Positions 42,102-50,713 of a DNA stretch of 64,000 nucleotides are shown here, one piece after another. The position numbers were made by a program, and so were the translations under genes. The stretch is from CAZUMJ01 sp964621605 (GTDB lineage Bacteria > Actinomycetota > Acidimicrobiia > Acidimicrobiales > Iamiaceae): positions 1 to 64,000 of the forward strand of contig CAZUMJ010000012.1 in NCBI GenBank assembly GCA_964621605.1, read 5' to 3'. The stretch's first letter is position 1. The number at the start of each line of letters is the position of its first letter. Below the pieces are notes generated by a model that was given only the letters and a program-made list of their open reading frames with translations, made no database searches and had not been told where the DNA came from.

Positions 42102-43182
42102 TTCCAGTTCCGACAAGCCTCTCCACCCTGCACTGCGCACCCGGGTGTGCGACCTGCTGGGGGTGCGGCTGCCCATCGTCCAGACCGGCATGGGCTGGGT
42201 GTCGGGTGCGCACCTGACCGCAGCCACGAGCGCCGCGGGCGGGTTCGGCATCCTCGCCGCGGTCACGATGACCTTCGAGCAGATGCGCGAGGCGATCCGC
42301 TCGGTGAAGGCCGCCACCGACGCCCCCTTCGGCGTGAACTTCCGCCCCGACCAACCCGACCTGGCGGAGCGCATCGCGTACGTGACCGCCGAGGGCGTGC
42401 GCCTCGTGAGCTTCGCGGGCGCCCCGTCGAAGGACACGATCGCCCGCCTCCACGACGCCGGCGTGCTCGCCATGCCAACGGTCGGTGCCCGTCGCCACGC
42501 CGAGAAGATGGCCGGCTTCGGGGTCGACCTGGTGATCGCACAGGGCGGCGAGGGTGGCGGCCACACCGGACCGGTCCCTACGTCGCTGCTGCTCCCGCAG
42601 GTCGTCGATGCGGTGGGTGACACGATCCCGGTGCTCGGCGCCGGGGGCTTCCACTCGGGTGCCGGGCTGGTCGCGGCACGGGCGTGGGGTGCCGACGGCA
42701 TCGCGATGGGCACCCGCTTCCTGCTCACCCAGGAGAGCCGGGTCCCGGAGGCGATCAAGGCGCAGTACCTCGCCGCGTCGGTCACCGACACGGTCGTGAC
42801 GACCGCGCTCGACGGGGCACCGCAGCGGGTGATCCGCACCGAGACGGTCGACGCGATCGAGAAGGCCAGCCCGCTCACCCGCCTGCCCAAGGCACTGCGC
42901 GCCGCGCTCGAGTTCCGCAAGGTGACCGGCACGCCGCTGAAGGAGCTCGTCGCCGAAGGCCTCGCCATGCGCAAGCACCAGCAGCTCACGTGGAGCCAGC
43001 TCGCCATGGCCGCGAACGCACCGATGCTCATCAAGGCTGCCCTGGTCGACGGCAGCGCCGAGGTCGGCGTGTTGCCGACCGGCCAGAACGTCGGTGTGAT
43101 CGACGAGCTGCCGACCGTCGCCGAGCTCCTCGCCCGCATCGAGGACGAGGCGGTCGCGGCGCTGACCCGCCTGGGGGCCTGA
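42082..43182 (+). CDS. ipdC: IpdC-like NADH-dependent flavin reductase
   Basis: 366 residues of the nitronate monooxygenase/2-nitropropane dioxygenase-type TIM barrel. Motifs are PIVQTGMGWVSGAHL, TDAPFGVNFRPDQPD, VIAQGGEGGGHTGPV (FMN phosphate) and GADGIAMGTRFLLT-like GADGIAMGTRF. The series matches Mtb IpdC (Rv3553), which reduces an HIP-CoA intermediate. ATG 42082 opens the leader with the regulon palindrome inside codons 2-7. It overlaps the fadE31-like gene by 1 bp (TGATG). A later start is conceivable, as the family motif starts only at about residue 20. Confidence 0.9.
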   Translation: MSDAPSDSSSDKPLHPALRTRVCDLLGVRLPIVQTGMGWVSGAHLTAATSAAGGFGILAAVTMTFEQMREAIRSVKAATDAPFGVNFRPDQPDLAERIAYVTAEGVRLVSFAGAPSKDTIARLHDAGVLAMPTVGARRHAEKMAGFGVDLVIAQGGEGGGHTGPVPTSLLLPQVVDAVGDTIPVLGAGGFHSGAGLVAARAWGADGIAMGTRFLLTQESRVPEAIKAQYLAASVTDTVVTTALDGAPQRVIRTETVDAIEKASPLTRLPKALRAALEFRKVTGTPLKELVAEGLAMRKHQQLTWSQLAMAANAPMLIKAALVDGSAEVGVLPTGQNVGVIDELPTVAELLARIEDEAVAALTRLGA

Positions 43183-44357
43183 TGGACCTCACCTGGACGC
43201 CCGACGAGGACGCCTTCCGCGCCGAGGCGCGGGCGTGGCTCACCGAGAACCTGGCGGTGTGGAAGGCCGCGCACGGTGGCGAGGTGCCATCGGGAGACAC
43301 CCGTGAAGGTTTCGCGCTGCACCTGGAGTGGGAGCGGCTCCTGTTCGACGCCCGCTGGGCGGTGGTGTCGTGGCCGGCCGCCTACGGCGGGCGTGACGCG
43401 TCACTGTGGGAGTGGCTGCTGTTCGAGGAGGAGTACTACCGGGCGGGGTGCCCGCCGCGGGTCACCCAGAACGGCATCTTCTTGTTGGCGCCGTCGTTGT
43501 TCGAGTTCGCCAACGACGCCCAGCGCGACCACATCCTGCCCCGCATGGCATCCGGCGAGGACCGGTGGTGCCAGGGGTGGTCGGAGCCCAACGCCGGGAG
43601 CGACCTGGCGAGCCTCACCAGCAAGGCGACCCGCGTGGACGGCGGGTGGGTGCTCGACGGGCAGAAGACCTGGACGACCCGCGGCGCGTTCAGCACGCAT
43701 CTGTTCGGCCTGTTCCGCACCGACCCCACCGCGGAGCGTCACCGCGGCCTCACCTACCTACTGGTCCCGCTCGACACGCCGGGGGTGACCGTGCGGGGCT
43801 TCGGGCGCCTCGACGGCGACGAGGGGTTCGCCGAGGTGTTCTTCGACGGTGCCTTCCTCGCCGACGACGCGTTGCCCGGCGGTGTGGTGCTCGGCGAGGT
43901 CGGCCAGGGCTGGGGCGTGGCGATGTCGACGACGTCGTCGGAACGGGGTCTCACGCTGCGTTCGCCGGGTCGGTTCCTCGCCACCGCACAGCGCCTCATC
44001 GAGGCGTGGCAGGCGCTTTCCTCCGACGAGCGCGCCGCGCGGGGCGACCTGCGTCGAGCTGTGATCGACGCGTGGATGGCGGCGGAGGCGTACCAGCTCC
44101 AGACGCTGCAGACCGTCACTGCAACGGTGGCGGGCCGTCCCGTCGGGGCGGAGTCCAGCCTCGTGAAGCTGTGGTGGTCGGAGCTCGACGTGGCGTTGCA
44201 CGAGACGGCCCTCGACCTGCTCGGCCCCGAGGCGCTCGTCGACGGGCCGTGGAGCAAGGGGTACCAGTTCTCGCTGTCGGGTCCGATCTATGCGGGCACG
44301 AACGAGGTGCAACGCAACGTGGTGGCCGAGCGGGTGCTCGGGCTGCCGAGGAAGTAG
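43182..44357 (+). CDS. fadE31: FadE31-like acyl-CoA dehydrogenase
   Basis: 391 residues. FAD motifs are QGWSEPNAGSDLASL and WVLDGQKTWTTRGAF; the C-terminus has GPIYAGTNEVQRNVVAERVLGLP. NAPSLF-like features (SPAAYGGRDASLWEWLLFEEEYYRAGCP) agree with Mtb FadE31 (Rv3562). In Mtb FadE31, FadE32 and FadE33 act as heteromers on a late ring-opened CoA intermediate, so the next gene may be its partner. ATG 43182 overlaps the ipdC stop by 1 bp. Confidence 0.83.
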   Translation: MDLTWTPDEDAFRAEARAWLTENLAVWKAAHGGEVPSGDTREGFALHLEWERLLFDARWAVVSWPAAYGGRDASLWEWLLFEEEYYRAGCPPRVTQNGIFLLAPSLFEFANDAQRDHILPRMASGEDRWCQGWSEPNAGSDLASLTSKATRVDGGWVLDGQKTWTTRGAFSTHLFGLFRTDPTAERHRGLTYLLVPLDTPGVTVRGFGRLDGDEGFAEVFFDGAFLADDALPGGVVLGEVGQGWGVAMSTTSSERGLTLRSPGRFLATAQRLIEAWQALSSDERAARGDLRRAVIDAWMAAEAYQLQTLQTVTATVAGRPVGAESSLVKLWWSELDVALHETALDLLGPEALVDGPWSKGYQFSLSGPIYAGTNEVQRNVVAERVLGLPRK

Positions 44358-44363
44358 GTCGCC

Positions 44364-45473
44364 GTGCGCTTCGCCTTCACTGACGACCAGCTCGCCCTGC
44401 GCGATGCCGTGCGCGACCTGCTCGCCAAGGAGTGCCCACCTGACGTGGTGCGTGCGGCGTGGCCGGCACCCGACGCCGACGGCCAGGGGCCCGGTGCGGG
44501 CGCTCGCGCCGACGCCACGCGGGTGGCGGCGCTGTGGGGACACCTTGCGGAGATGGGTGTGCTCGGGGTCGCGGTGCCCGAAGAGGGTGGCGGTCTCGGG
44601 ATGGACGCCCGCGACTGGGTGCTCGTGGCCGAAGAGGTCGGGTACGCCGCGGTGCCGCTTCCGTTCTCGGCGAACGCGTTGGTCGTTGCGCCGCTGCTGG
44701 CTGCACTGGGCGACCCGAGCGGTGACCTCGCCGCGCTCGTCGGCGGGGGAGCCGTGGTGGATGCCGAGCTGACCGGATCCGGGCTCCTGCCCGACGGGCC
44801 CTGGCACACCCACACGCTCGTCGGCGTGACCGGCGTGACCGGCGCGCTCGACGGGTCAGGTCTGCTCGACGGTGCGGGTGTTGGTGCCGCGGCGGGCCTT
44901 GTGCGTCTCGTGCCGATCGCCGACCTTCGTGCCCGTGCGGACGACGAGCCCACGGTCGACGGGGCGCAGCGGTTGCGGCGAGTGGGGCATCGCGAGGTCG
45001 GTGGGGTCGAGCTCTTCGTCTCGGCGGACGAGCTGCACGCGGCATTCGACCGTGGCGCCCTCGCGACCGCGGCGGAGCTCGTCGGGCTGACCCGCCGCAT
45101 GCTCGACCTGGCGGTCGCGTACGTGGTCGAGCGGCGTCAGTTCGGCGTGCCGATCGGCTCGTTCCAGGCAGTGAAGCACCACCTTGCGGACGCTCGTCTG
45201 CGCATCGAGTTCGCCGCACCGGCGGTGTACCGGGCCGCGTGGTCGGTGGCTACCGATGCGCCGAGCGCGGCGCGGGACGTCTCGATGGCGAAGGTGCTTG
45301 CCTCAGAGGCGGCACACGTCGTGGGGCGCAAGGCCCTCCAGGTGCACGGTGGCATCGGCTACACGGTCGAGTACGACCTGCACCTGTTCTTGAAGCGAGC
45401 CTGGGCGCTCCAGCAAACGTGGGGAACCGACGCCTTCCACCGTGACCGCGTCGGTCGCGCACTCGGCATCTGA
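44364..45473 (+). CDS. Acyl-CoA dehydrogenase, FadE32/FadE33-like
   Basis: 369 residues with an acyl-CoA dehydrogenase fold but weaker N-terminal motifs (GVLGVAVPEEGGGLGMDARDW). The C-terminal domain is clear: YVVERRQFGVPIGSFQAVKHHLADA and ALQVHGGIGYTVEYDLHLFLKRAWAL. The middle FAD region is poorly conserved, as in the alpha-type partner of heteromeric FadE pairs (FadE32 or FadE33 in Mtb). GTG 44364 is 6 nt behind the FadE31-like gene. It ends in a strong hairpin. Confidence 0.83.
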   Translation: MRFAFTDDQLALRDAVRDLLAKECPPDVVRAAWPAPDADGQGPGAGARADATRVAALWGHLAEMGVLGVAVPEEGGGLGMDARDWVLVAEEVGYAAVPLPFSANALVVAPLLAALGDPSGDLAALVGGGAVVDAELTGSGLLPDGPWHTHTLVGVTGVTGALDGSGLLDGAGVGAAAGLVRLVPIADLRARADDEPTVDGAQRLRRVGHREVGGVELFVSADELHAAFDRGALATAAELVGLTRRMLDLAVAYVVERRQFGVPIGSFQAVKHHLADARLRIEFAAPAVYRAAWSVATDAPSAARDVSMAKVLASEAAHVVGRKALQVHGGIGYTVEYDLHLFLKRAWALQQTWGTDAFHRDRVGRALGI

Positions 45474-45490
45474 CCTCCCGGACGCGCCCC

Positions 45491-45523
45491 GGCCCCGACC
45501 TCGTCGACGACGAGACCGGGGCC
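45491..45523. terminator. Strong hairpin after the ipdC-fadE operon
   Basis: GGCCCCG and CGGGGCC, with an inner CTCGTC-GAC-GACGAG stem and an internal 2x2 loop. Serves the plus-strand operon and the convergent GH114-like gene. Confidence 0.75.
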
Positions 45524-45580
45524 AGGATGCTTGCCTGGTGGCAGGGTTGGACGATCAGCCGATGGTGAGGCGTGACACCG

Positions 45581-46429
45581 TCAGCTCGGGCACTCCAGCT
45601 TCCACGCGTTCAGCGACATCTTCTTCTTGACGCTGTAGAAGCCCTCGGACTTGGCGGCGGGGCACGTCTTGGTCAGGAACTTCGAGTCGGTGCCGGCGTA
45701 CTCGATGTTCAGCACCGGCTTGCCCGCCGCGGTGAACCCGGCGAGCTCTGCGCACTCGCTGTAGGCGTGGCATTCCTCGTTCACGCTGAAGTCGAAGTAC
45801 GGGGCCAGGTCCTTCGCCTGCTCGATGTCGCCCTTGAGGCCGACGGCCATGCCGCGGGCGTGGGCCTCGTCGGCGATCCAACGGTTGAAGGTGATCTGGT
45901 CGGCGTAGGTGATCTTGCGAGACGCGGGTGTGAACGTCACGCCGGAAGCCGCGTAGACCTCGATCATGTCGGGGTCGATGGCGTCGAAGCCCTTGTCCTT
46001 GCACATGTCGATGCGTGCCTGCAGGAGTTGGCGCGGGGTCTTCCCGGTGGGGCCCACGTCGTCGAGGCGGAGGATGTTCAGCCACTGCTCGTCGGGCCAC
46101 TCGGGGTTCGCGTTCGACAGCGCGGACCGTGGGAAGTCGGCGTAGTCGGGGCGGTAGTTCTCGATCGAGCCGAGGTCGATGTAGCAGACGAGGTACTTGC
46201 CCTTGGCCTTGAGCTGCGACACGACCGACGCCGAGTTCTCGTACCCGTCGATGTCGTAGATGGGCGCCGCCTCGTTCATGTCGACGGGGGTCGTGAGCTG
46301 GATGTGCCATGCCTTGCCGCTCGGTGGCTTGGTGTAGGTGGCGGGTTGGCAGGCGGTCATGGTGAGAACAAGTGTCACGGTCACTGCCGCTAGACCGAGG
46401 AACTTGGGGAGTTTGTTGGGGAGGAACAT
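45581..46429 (-). CDS. Lipoprotein GH114-like endo-alpha-1,4-polygalactosaminidase
   Basis: 282 residues. A lipoprotein signal is visible (LGLAAVTVTLVLTMTACQ, lipobox TMTAC). The catalytic barrel fits the GH114/TM1410 family: YLVCYIDLGSIENYRPDYADF near the start, FDAIDPDMIEVY with two acids in the middle and FSVNEECHAYSEC, NIEYAGTDSKF in the end. These enzymes cut galactosaminogalactan-type exopolymers. ATG 46429 is likely; ATG 46456 in the same frame would lengthen the n-region. It is convergent with the ipdC operon. Confidence 0.8.
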   Translation of the reverse strand: MFLPNKLPKFLGLAAVTVTLVLTMTACQPATYTKPPSGKAWHIQLTTPVDMNEAAPIYDIDGYENSASVVSQLKAKGKYLVCYIDLGSIENYRPDYADFPRSALSNANPEWPDEQWLNILRLDDVGPTGKTPRQLLQARIDMCKDKGFDAIDPDMIEVYAASGVTFTPASRKITYADQITFNRWIADEAHARGMAVGLKGDIEQAKDLAPYFDFSVNEECHAYSECAELAGFTAAGKPVLNIEYAGTDSKFLTKTCPAAKSEGFYSVKKKMSLNAWKLECPS

Positions 46430-46674
46430 GCCCGAGTACTTCGGCGCGTCACGCATCAGGGTTGACGGCAGAAAGTAGAAAATCGTTGTCACATAAGGCT
46501 CTCTGCGTGTCGCCCCGTGTCGCGTCGTAGTGATGTGGCCAGGCGCGCGGTCACAGCGCGCGGGTCGCGCGCGGCGCGTCTCGCCAGCACCGTGGCCGTG
46601 GGTGACGAGGCGTAGCGAGACGTCGGTGGCGTGCTGCGGCGTGCGCGGCGTTGGGACGGTCGGGCCCGGGGCCG

Positions 46675-46694
46675 TAATCTGACGGGGCATCAGA
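46675..46694 (+). promoter_or_regulatory. Steroid-regulon palindrome over the -10 of fadA6
   Basis: TCTGACGGGGCATCAGA (46678-46694), with TAATCT (46675-46680) as the -10 overlapping the first three bases. GTG 46720 follows. Confidence 0.78.
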
Positions 46695-46719
46695 TCCGAT
46701 CCGACCCCCGGGGGTAGCC

Positions 46720-47868
46720 GTGGCCGAGGCCTACATCGTCGACGCAGTTCGCTCGCCCGTCGGGCGCCGAGGTGGCGGCCTCTCGCAGGTCCACCCCGCC
46801 GACCTGGGTGCGCATGCCTTGCAGGCGCTCATGCAGCGCAGCGGCATCGACCCGGCCGCGGTCGAGGACGTGGTCTTCGGCTGTGTCGACACGATCGGCG
46901 GGCAGGCCGGTGACATCGCGCGCACCTGCTGGCTGTCTGCCGGGCTCCCCGAGCACGTCCCCGGCACGACCGTCGACCGCCAGTGCGGGTCCTCGCAGCA
47001 GGCAGTCCACTTCGCGGCCCAAGCGGTCATGTCGGGTACCGCCGACGTGGTGGTGGCAGGCGGCGTCCAGCAGATGAGCCAGATCCCGATCAGCTCCGCG
47101 ATGCTCGTCGGTCAGGAGTTCGGCTTCCCAGACCCGTTCAGCGGTTCGAAGGGCTGGATCGAGCGCTACGGCACCCAAGAGGTCAGCCAGTTCCGGTCTG
47201 CGGAGATGATCGCAGAGCGTTGGGACTGCTCCCGCGACGACATGGAGCAGTTCGCGGTGACCTCACATGAGCGGGCCATCCGTGCCCGTGCCGAAGGCCG
47301 CTTCGACGCCGAGATCGCACCGCTGGGCGACTGCGCCGCAGACGAAGGCCCGCGCGAGCCCAACTGGGACAAGATCCGCTCGCTGCCCACCCTGACCGAC
47401 GGCGGGCGGGTGACCGCGGCGTGCGCCAGCCAGATCTCCGACGCCTCGGCTGCCCTCCTCGTCGTGAGCGAAGCGGCGTTGAAGACGCACAACCTCACAC
47501 CTCGGGCGCGCATCCACCACCTCTCGGTGCGCGCGGATGACCCGGTGTGGATGCTCACCGCGCCGATCCCGGCCACCCGGCACGCGCTGGAGCGCACCGG
47601 CCTCTCGCTCGACGACATCGACCTCGTCGAGATCAACGAGGCATTCGCGTCGGTGGTGCTGGCGTGGGCGAAGGAGCTCGACGCCGACCTCGAGAAGGTG
47701 AACGTGAACGGTGGGGCCATCGCCCTCGGTCACCCGCTCGGCGCGACGGGCGCACGCCTCATGACGACGCTCCTGCACGAGCTCGAGCGCACGGGCGGCC
47801 GCTACGGCCTCCAGACCATGTGCGAAGGCGGCGGGCAGGCCAACGTCACCATCATCGAGCGCCTCTGA
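46720..47868 (+). CDS. fadA6: FadA6-like thiolase
   Basis: 382 residues of a degradative thiolase. Nucleophile Cys in VDRQCGSSQQAVHFAAQ; active-site EINEAFA, NGGAIALGHPLGATGARL and MCEGGGQANVTIIERL (general base Cys). The sequence around GGQAGDIARTCWLSAGLPEHVPG and QMSQIPISSAMLVG fits Mtb FadA6 (Rv3556c), which cleaves the C-C bond at a late stage of HIP catabolism. GTG 46720 is immediately behind the palindrome; no other gene follows, so it is transcribed alone. Confidence 0.92.
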   Translation: MAEAYIVDAVRSPVGRRGGGLSQVHPADLGAHALQALMQRSGIDPAAVEDVVFGCVDTIGGQAGDIARTCWLSAGLPEHVPGTTVDRQCGSSQQAVHFAAQAVMSGTADVVVAGGVQQMSQIPISSAMLVGQEFGFPDPFSGSKGWIERYGTQEVSQFRSAEMIAERWDCSRDDMEQFAVTSHERAIRARAEGRFDAEIAPLGDCAADEGPREPNWDKIRSLPTLTDGGRVTAACASQISDASAALLVVSEAALKTHNLTPRARIHHLSVRADDPVWMLTAPIPATRHALERTGLSLDDIDLVEINEAFASVVLAWAKELDADLEKVNVNGGAIALGHPLGATGARLMTTLLHELERTGGRYGLQTMCEGGGQANVTIIERL

Positions 47869-47903
47869 GCAGGCGTGCTGCGTCGGGCGCGGCGCGGCTC
47901 GCG

Positions 47904-47938
47904 CCGGTGCCTCACCGTCAGGTGAGGTGCGGCACCGG
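47904..47938. terminator. Bidirectional hairpin behind fadA6
   Basis: Outer stem CCGGTGC and GCACCGG, inner CTCACC and GGTGAG around GTCA. It covers the stop of the convergent lipoprotein gene. Confidence 0.7.
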
Positions 47939-48616
47939 GGCCGGTGTCGTCGTCGACGTGGCCGGGGGCGTCGGTCGTGCGGCACCGAGACGGTTCACGA
48001 CGAGTTGCTCGACCTTGGTAGCGGCCGGCGTGAGCAACTCGGGTGTCGCGACGGGGCTCACGATGCTGACCGTGAACTGGACGTCACGGAGCAGTACCCG
48101 CGCTTCGACGAACCCGTCGCCGGTGACCGACCACCCGCCGTCGCCCGCCGCCACCGCCGTGGGCTTGACCCCAGGTGACATGTCGGCAAGCGTCGCCCGC
48201 ACCTGATCGAGCGTGTCGGTGGCGCGCTCGGCCCCGATCACGATCGAGGCACCCGAGGTGGCGTCGTCGGTGAGTGCCCCCTTGAAGGTGCAGCTCACGA
48301 AGCCCTGTCCGTTGTCGTGTGCCACGGCGTCGCCCTCGACGTGGAAGCCGCCGGCGTCGGACACCATCTCTTGGCTGAGGCCGTTGCACGGGTCGGGAAC
48401 CGAGCCGTCGGGCTTGAGCTGGGGCACGAGGGTTGCGGTCGGGCCCGGCGTGGTCGCGCGCACGGATGCGATCGACGTGGTGGTTCGCTGGCGGGTGTCG
48501 GCGTCTGCGTCGCCCTTTCCCTTCCCTCCGCCGCTGCATCCCGTCGCCACGCCGACGATCGCGGCCAGTGCGACGAGCACGGCCCGCGCCGCGAGCGGTC
48601 GGCGTCGCGTCGTCAC
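47918..48616 (-). CDS. Lipoprotein with DUF3558-like features
   Basis: 232 residues. The signal AARAVLVALAAIVGVATGCSGG has a lipobox (ATGC). After a linker rich in Asp, Thr and Ser comes a domain with DPCNGLSQEMV, GFVSCTFKGALTD and a Cys pair that could form a disulfide. This pattern is reminiscent of DUF3558 actinobacterial lipoproteins, but I am not certain. GTG 48616 overlaps the upstream Dabb gene stop by 4 bp (GTGA). Role unknown. Confidence 0.68.
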   Translation of the reverse strand: MTTRRRPLAARAVLVALAAIVGVATGCSGGGKGKGDADADTRQRTTTSIASVRATTPGPTATLVPQLKPDGSVPDPCNGLSQEMVSDAGGFHVEGDAVAHDNGQGFVSCTFKGALTDDATSGASIVIGAERATDTLDQVRATLADMSPGVKPTAVAAGDGGWSVTGDGFVEARVLLRDVQFTVSIVSPVATPELLTPAATKVEQLVVNRLGAARPTPPATSTTTPAPVPHLT

Positions 48617-48906
48617 GCGGTCCACTGCATGCGCATCGACGACGCACGGATCGGGTCGAGCAGGGTATCGACGAGCGAACGGTGCGCAGGGTGCGCGAGG
48701 TAGGCGCGCCACGCGGTCTCGTCGCTGAAGGTGGCGTGGATTGCGATGTGCGCGTTTCCTTCTGCCAGACCAGCATCTTCGGACACGTCGTACGTCGAGA
48801 TCGAAGGGATCTGGGCCGGCAGCGCGCGCAGGCCCTCGACGAGCGCGGTGCGCTCGGCGGCGGTGGCCTCGGGGTGGCACACGACGAGGACTTGGTGGTG
48901 CAGCAT
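48613..48906 (-). CDS. Dabb family stress-response protein
   Basis: 97 residues of the dimeric alpha-beta barrel fold (MLHHQVLVVCHPEATAAE, AQIPSISTYDVSEDAGL, YLAHPAHRSLVDTLL). The HPxH motif is characteristic of Dabb proteins. GGAGAG precedes ATG 48906. It overlaps the lipoprotein start by 4 bp, so both are in one transcript. The enzymatic role is unknown. Confidence 0.8.
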   Translation of the reverse strand: MLHHQVLVVCHPEATAAERTALVEGLRALPAQIPSISTYDVSEDAGLAEGNAHIAIHATFSDETAWRAYLAHPAHRSLVDTLLDPIRASSMRMQWTA

Positions 48907-48941
48907 CGACTCTCCAGAGATCGGGATCGGGGTGTGGGTGC

Positions 48942-49691
48942 CTACTGCAGGCCCGCGAACCTGCCGCCGTCTACGGGGACCGCTGCGCCGGTGACGAAAC
49001 GGGCGGACTCCGAGCACAGGAACGCGGCCACCCGTCCGAAGTCGGCAGGGTCGCCGACCGTGCCGGCGGGTACGGCCTTGACCGCCACCTCGACGGGCAC
49101 ACCGAGGTGCGCGAGCCGCTCGGTGTCGTGCAGGCCTGGCTGGATCGAGTTCACGGTGATGCCCTCCGCGGCGACCTCACGCGCGAGCGTCTTGAGGAAC
49201 GCCGTCGCCCCGGCACGAGCCACGTTCGACAGCAGCAGCGTCGAGGCTGGCTCGCGCACGGTCGACGACGTGATCGCCACGATTCGCCCCCAACGCTGTG
49301 CCCGCATGGCGGGAAGGGCGGCCTGGCACATGGCGACGGTGGACAGCAGGGTGAGCTCGAGGGCGGGAAGGTACGCGTTGAGCGGGGTCGACTCGACGGT
49401 GCCCGCGGGTGGTCCGCCCGCGTTGGGGACGAGGATGTCGATGCCGCCCAGCACCTCGCCCGCAGCGTCGACGAAGGCGGTGGCACCATCGGGGCTGCTG
49501 ACGTCGGCCACGACGGCGGTCACGTCGGCGTCGGTGCTGAAGGTGGCTCGTGCCGTCGCGAGGCGCCCGGCGTCGCGCCCGCAGATCACGACGCGGACGC
49601 CCTCTGCGGCAAGGGCTTGTGCGACGCCGAGGCCGAGGCCCGCTGAGGCGGCAGCGACCGCGGCGCGCCGCCCGGCGAGTCCCAGATCCAT
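48942..49691 (-). CDS. Short-chain dehydrogenase/reductase
   Basis: 249 residues. The cofactor motif is degenerate: VAAASAGLGLGVAQAL in place of TGxxxGxG. The rest is conserved: VVICGRDAGRL, NAGGPPAGT, active site ITSSTVREPASTLLLSNVARAGATAF in which the usual Tyr is replaced (Leu/Ser-rich LLLSNVARA, YxxxK not visible), ITVNSIQPG and AVPVDGGR. Since the YxxxK pair is not visible, activity as a normal SDR is doubtful; members of this branch are often annotated 3-oxoacyl reductases. ATG 49691 is 6 nt after TACGGT. Confidence 0.75.
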   Translation of the reverse strand: MDLGLAGRRAAVAAASAGLGLGVAQALAAEGVRVVICGRDAGRLATARATFSTDADVTAVVADVSSPDGATAFVDAAGEVLGGIDILVPNAGGPPAGTVESTPLNAYLPALELTLLSTVAMCQAALPAMRAQRWGRIVAITSSTVREPASTLLLSNVARAGATAFLKTLAREVAAEGITVNSIQPGLHDTERLAHLGVPVEVAVKAVPAGTVGDPADFGRVAAFLCSESARFVTGAAVPVDGGRFAGLQ

Positions 49692-49697
49692 ACGGCG

Positions 49698-49703
49698 ACC
49701 GTA
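49698..49703 (-). promoter_or_regulatory. Leaderless -10 of the SDR gene
   Basis: TACGGT on the minus strand is 6 nt before ATG 49691. Confidence 0.5.
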
Positions 49704-49786
49704 CCGCGGCCGGTGAGCTGCCTCGACCCGTGCCTCTGGGGGAGCCGTCGTGCGAGCCGTGCCAGCCGGTGCGGCAGGCTTGTCAG

Positions 49787-50713
49787 GTGCCACCCACCGT
49801 CAGCGCCGTGCACGACCCCGACGACCCGCGCGTCGCCGCGTTCCGTGACCTGACCGACGCGGAGCTACGACGGCACCGTGAAGCGCCACGGCCCGCTGCT
49901 CACGAGGCCGGCGCTGTTCACGAGGCCGGCGCTGTTCATGAGGCTGACGCGGACCACGGCTCGGTCGCTGCCCACGGCTCGTTCATCGTCGAGGGCCACC
50001 TGGCGCTCGAGGCGCTCGTCGCCTCGCCGTACCGGGTGCGCTCGATGCTCGTCGCCGAGTCGCAACTGGAGCGGGCCCTGGCAACTGCGGCCGGGTTGGC
50101 GGAGGATGTCGCGCTGTACGTGGCGAGCCGACCGGTCCTCGACGCGACGGTCGGCTTCCGCATCCACCGTGGGGTCGTGGCGTGCGCGGCACGCCAAGCG
50201 CCGCTGGAGCCGGCGTCGCTGGTGGCAGCCGCGCGGCTGATCCTCGTCGTGGAAGGGGTGAACGATCACGAGAACCTCGGGGGGCTGTTCCGCAACGCGG
50301 CCGCGTTCGGGGTGGGTGCGGTGCTGCTCGACCCGACCTGTGCCGACCCGCTCTATCGTCGAGCGATCCGGGTATCGCTCGGGCATGTCCTTCGGGTGCC
50401 GTTCGCTCGGGTCGACCCGTGGCCGGCCGCGCTGGCCGAGCTTGCCGACGCGCACGACATGGCGACGGTGGCCCTCACGCCGGCGCATGACGCGCCCGCG
50501 CTACGAACAGTTCTGGAGCGGCTGGTGAGGCCCCGGCCGGCACGCGTCGCGCTCCTGCTCGGGGCTGAGGGGCCTGGTCTGGGTGCGGCGGCCCTTGGTG
50601 CGTCGCAGGAACGAGCCCGCATCCCGATGGCACACGGCGTCGACTCGCTCAACGTGGCCACTGCCGCGGCGGTCGCGTTGTACGAGCTCGACCGGGTGGC
50701 TCAGGCCCCGTAG
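49787..50713 (+). CDS. TrmH/SpoU family RNA methyltransferase
   Basis: 308 residues of the SPOUT methyltransferase family. The knot motifs are visible: EGVNDHENLGGLFRNAAAFG (motif 1), LLLGAEGPGL (motif 2) and PMAHGVDSLNVATAAAVALYE (motif 3). An N-terminal substrate-binding segment (SFIVEGHLALEALVASPYRV) is present. It 2'-O-methylates a nucleotide in rRNA or tRNA. Start GTG 49787 is 6 nt after CAGGCT, a weak leaderless -10. An Ala-, His- and Glu-rich tandem repeat (HEAGAV) near residue 38 is probably a recent expansion. Its 3' end overlaps the convergent SDR gene by 13 bp. Confidence 0.85.
   Translation: MPPTVSAVHDPDDPRVAAFRDLTDAELRRHREAPRPAAHEAGAVHEAGAVHEADADHGSVAAHGSFIVEGHLALEALVASPYRVRSMLVAESQLERALATAAGLAEDVALYVASRPVLDATVGFRIHRGVVACAARQAPLEPASLVAAARLILVVEGVNDHENLGGLFRNAAAFGVGAVLLDPTCADPLYRRAIRVSLGHVLRVPFARVDPWPAALAELADAHDMATVALTPAHDAPALRTVLERLVRPRPARVALLLGAEGPGLGAAALGASQERARIPMAHGVDSLNVATAAAVALYELDRVAQAP
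49901..49950 (+). repeat. 18-bp in-frame tandem repeat in the TrmH gene
   Basis: Two full copies (49901-49918 and 49919-49936) and a diverged partial third encode HEAGAV, HEAGAV and HEADAD. Multiples of 3 keep the frame. Confidence 0.8.
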
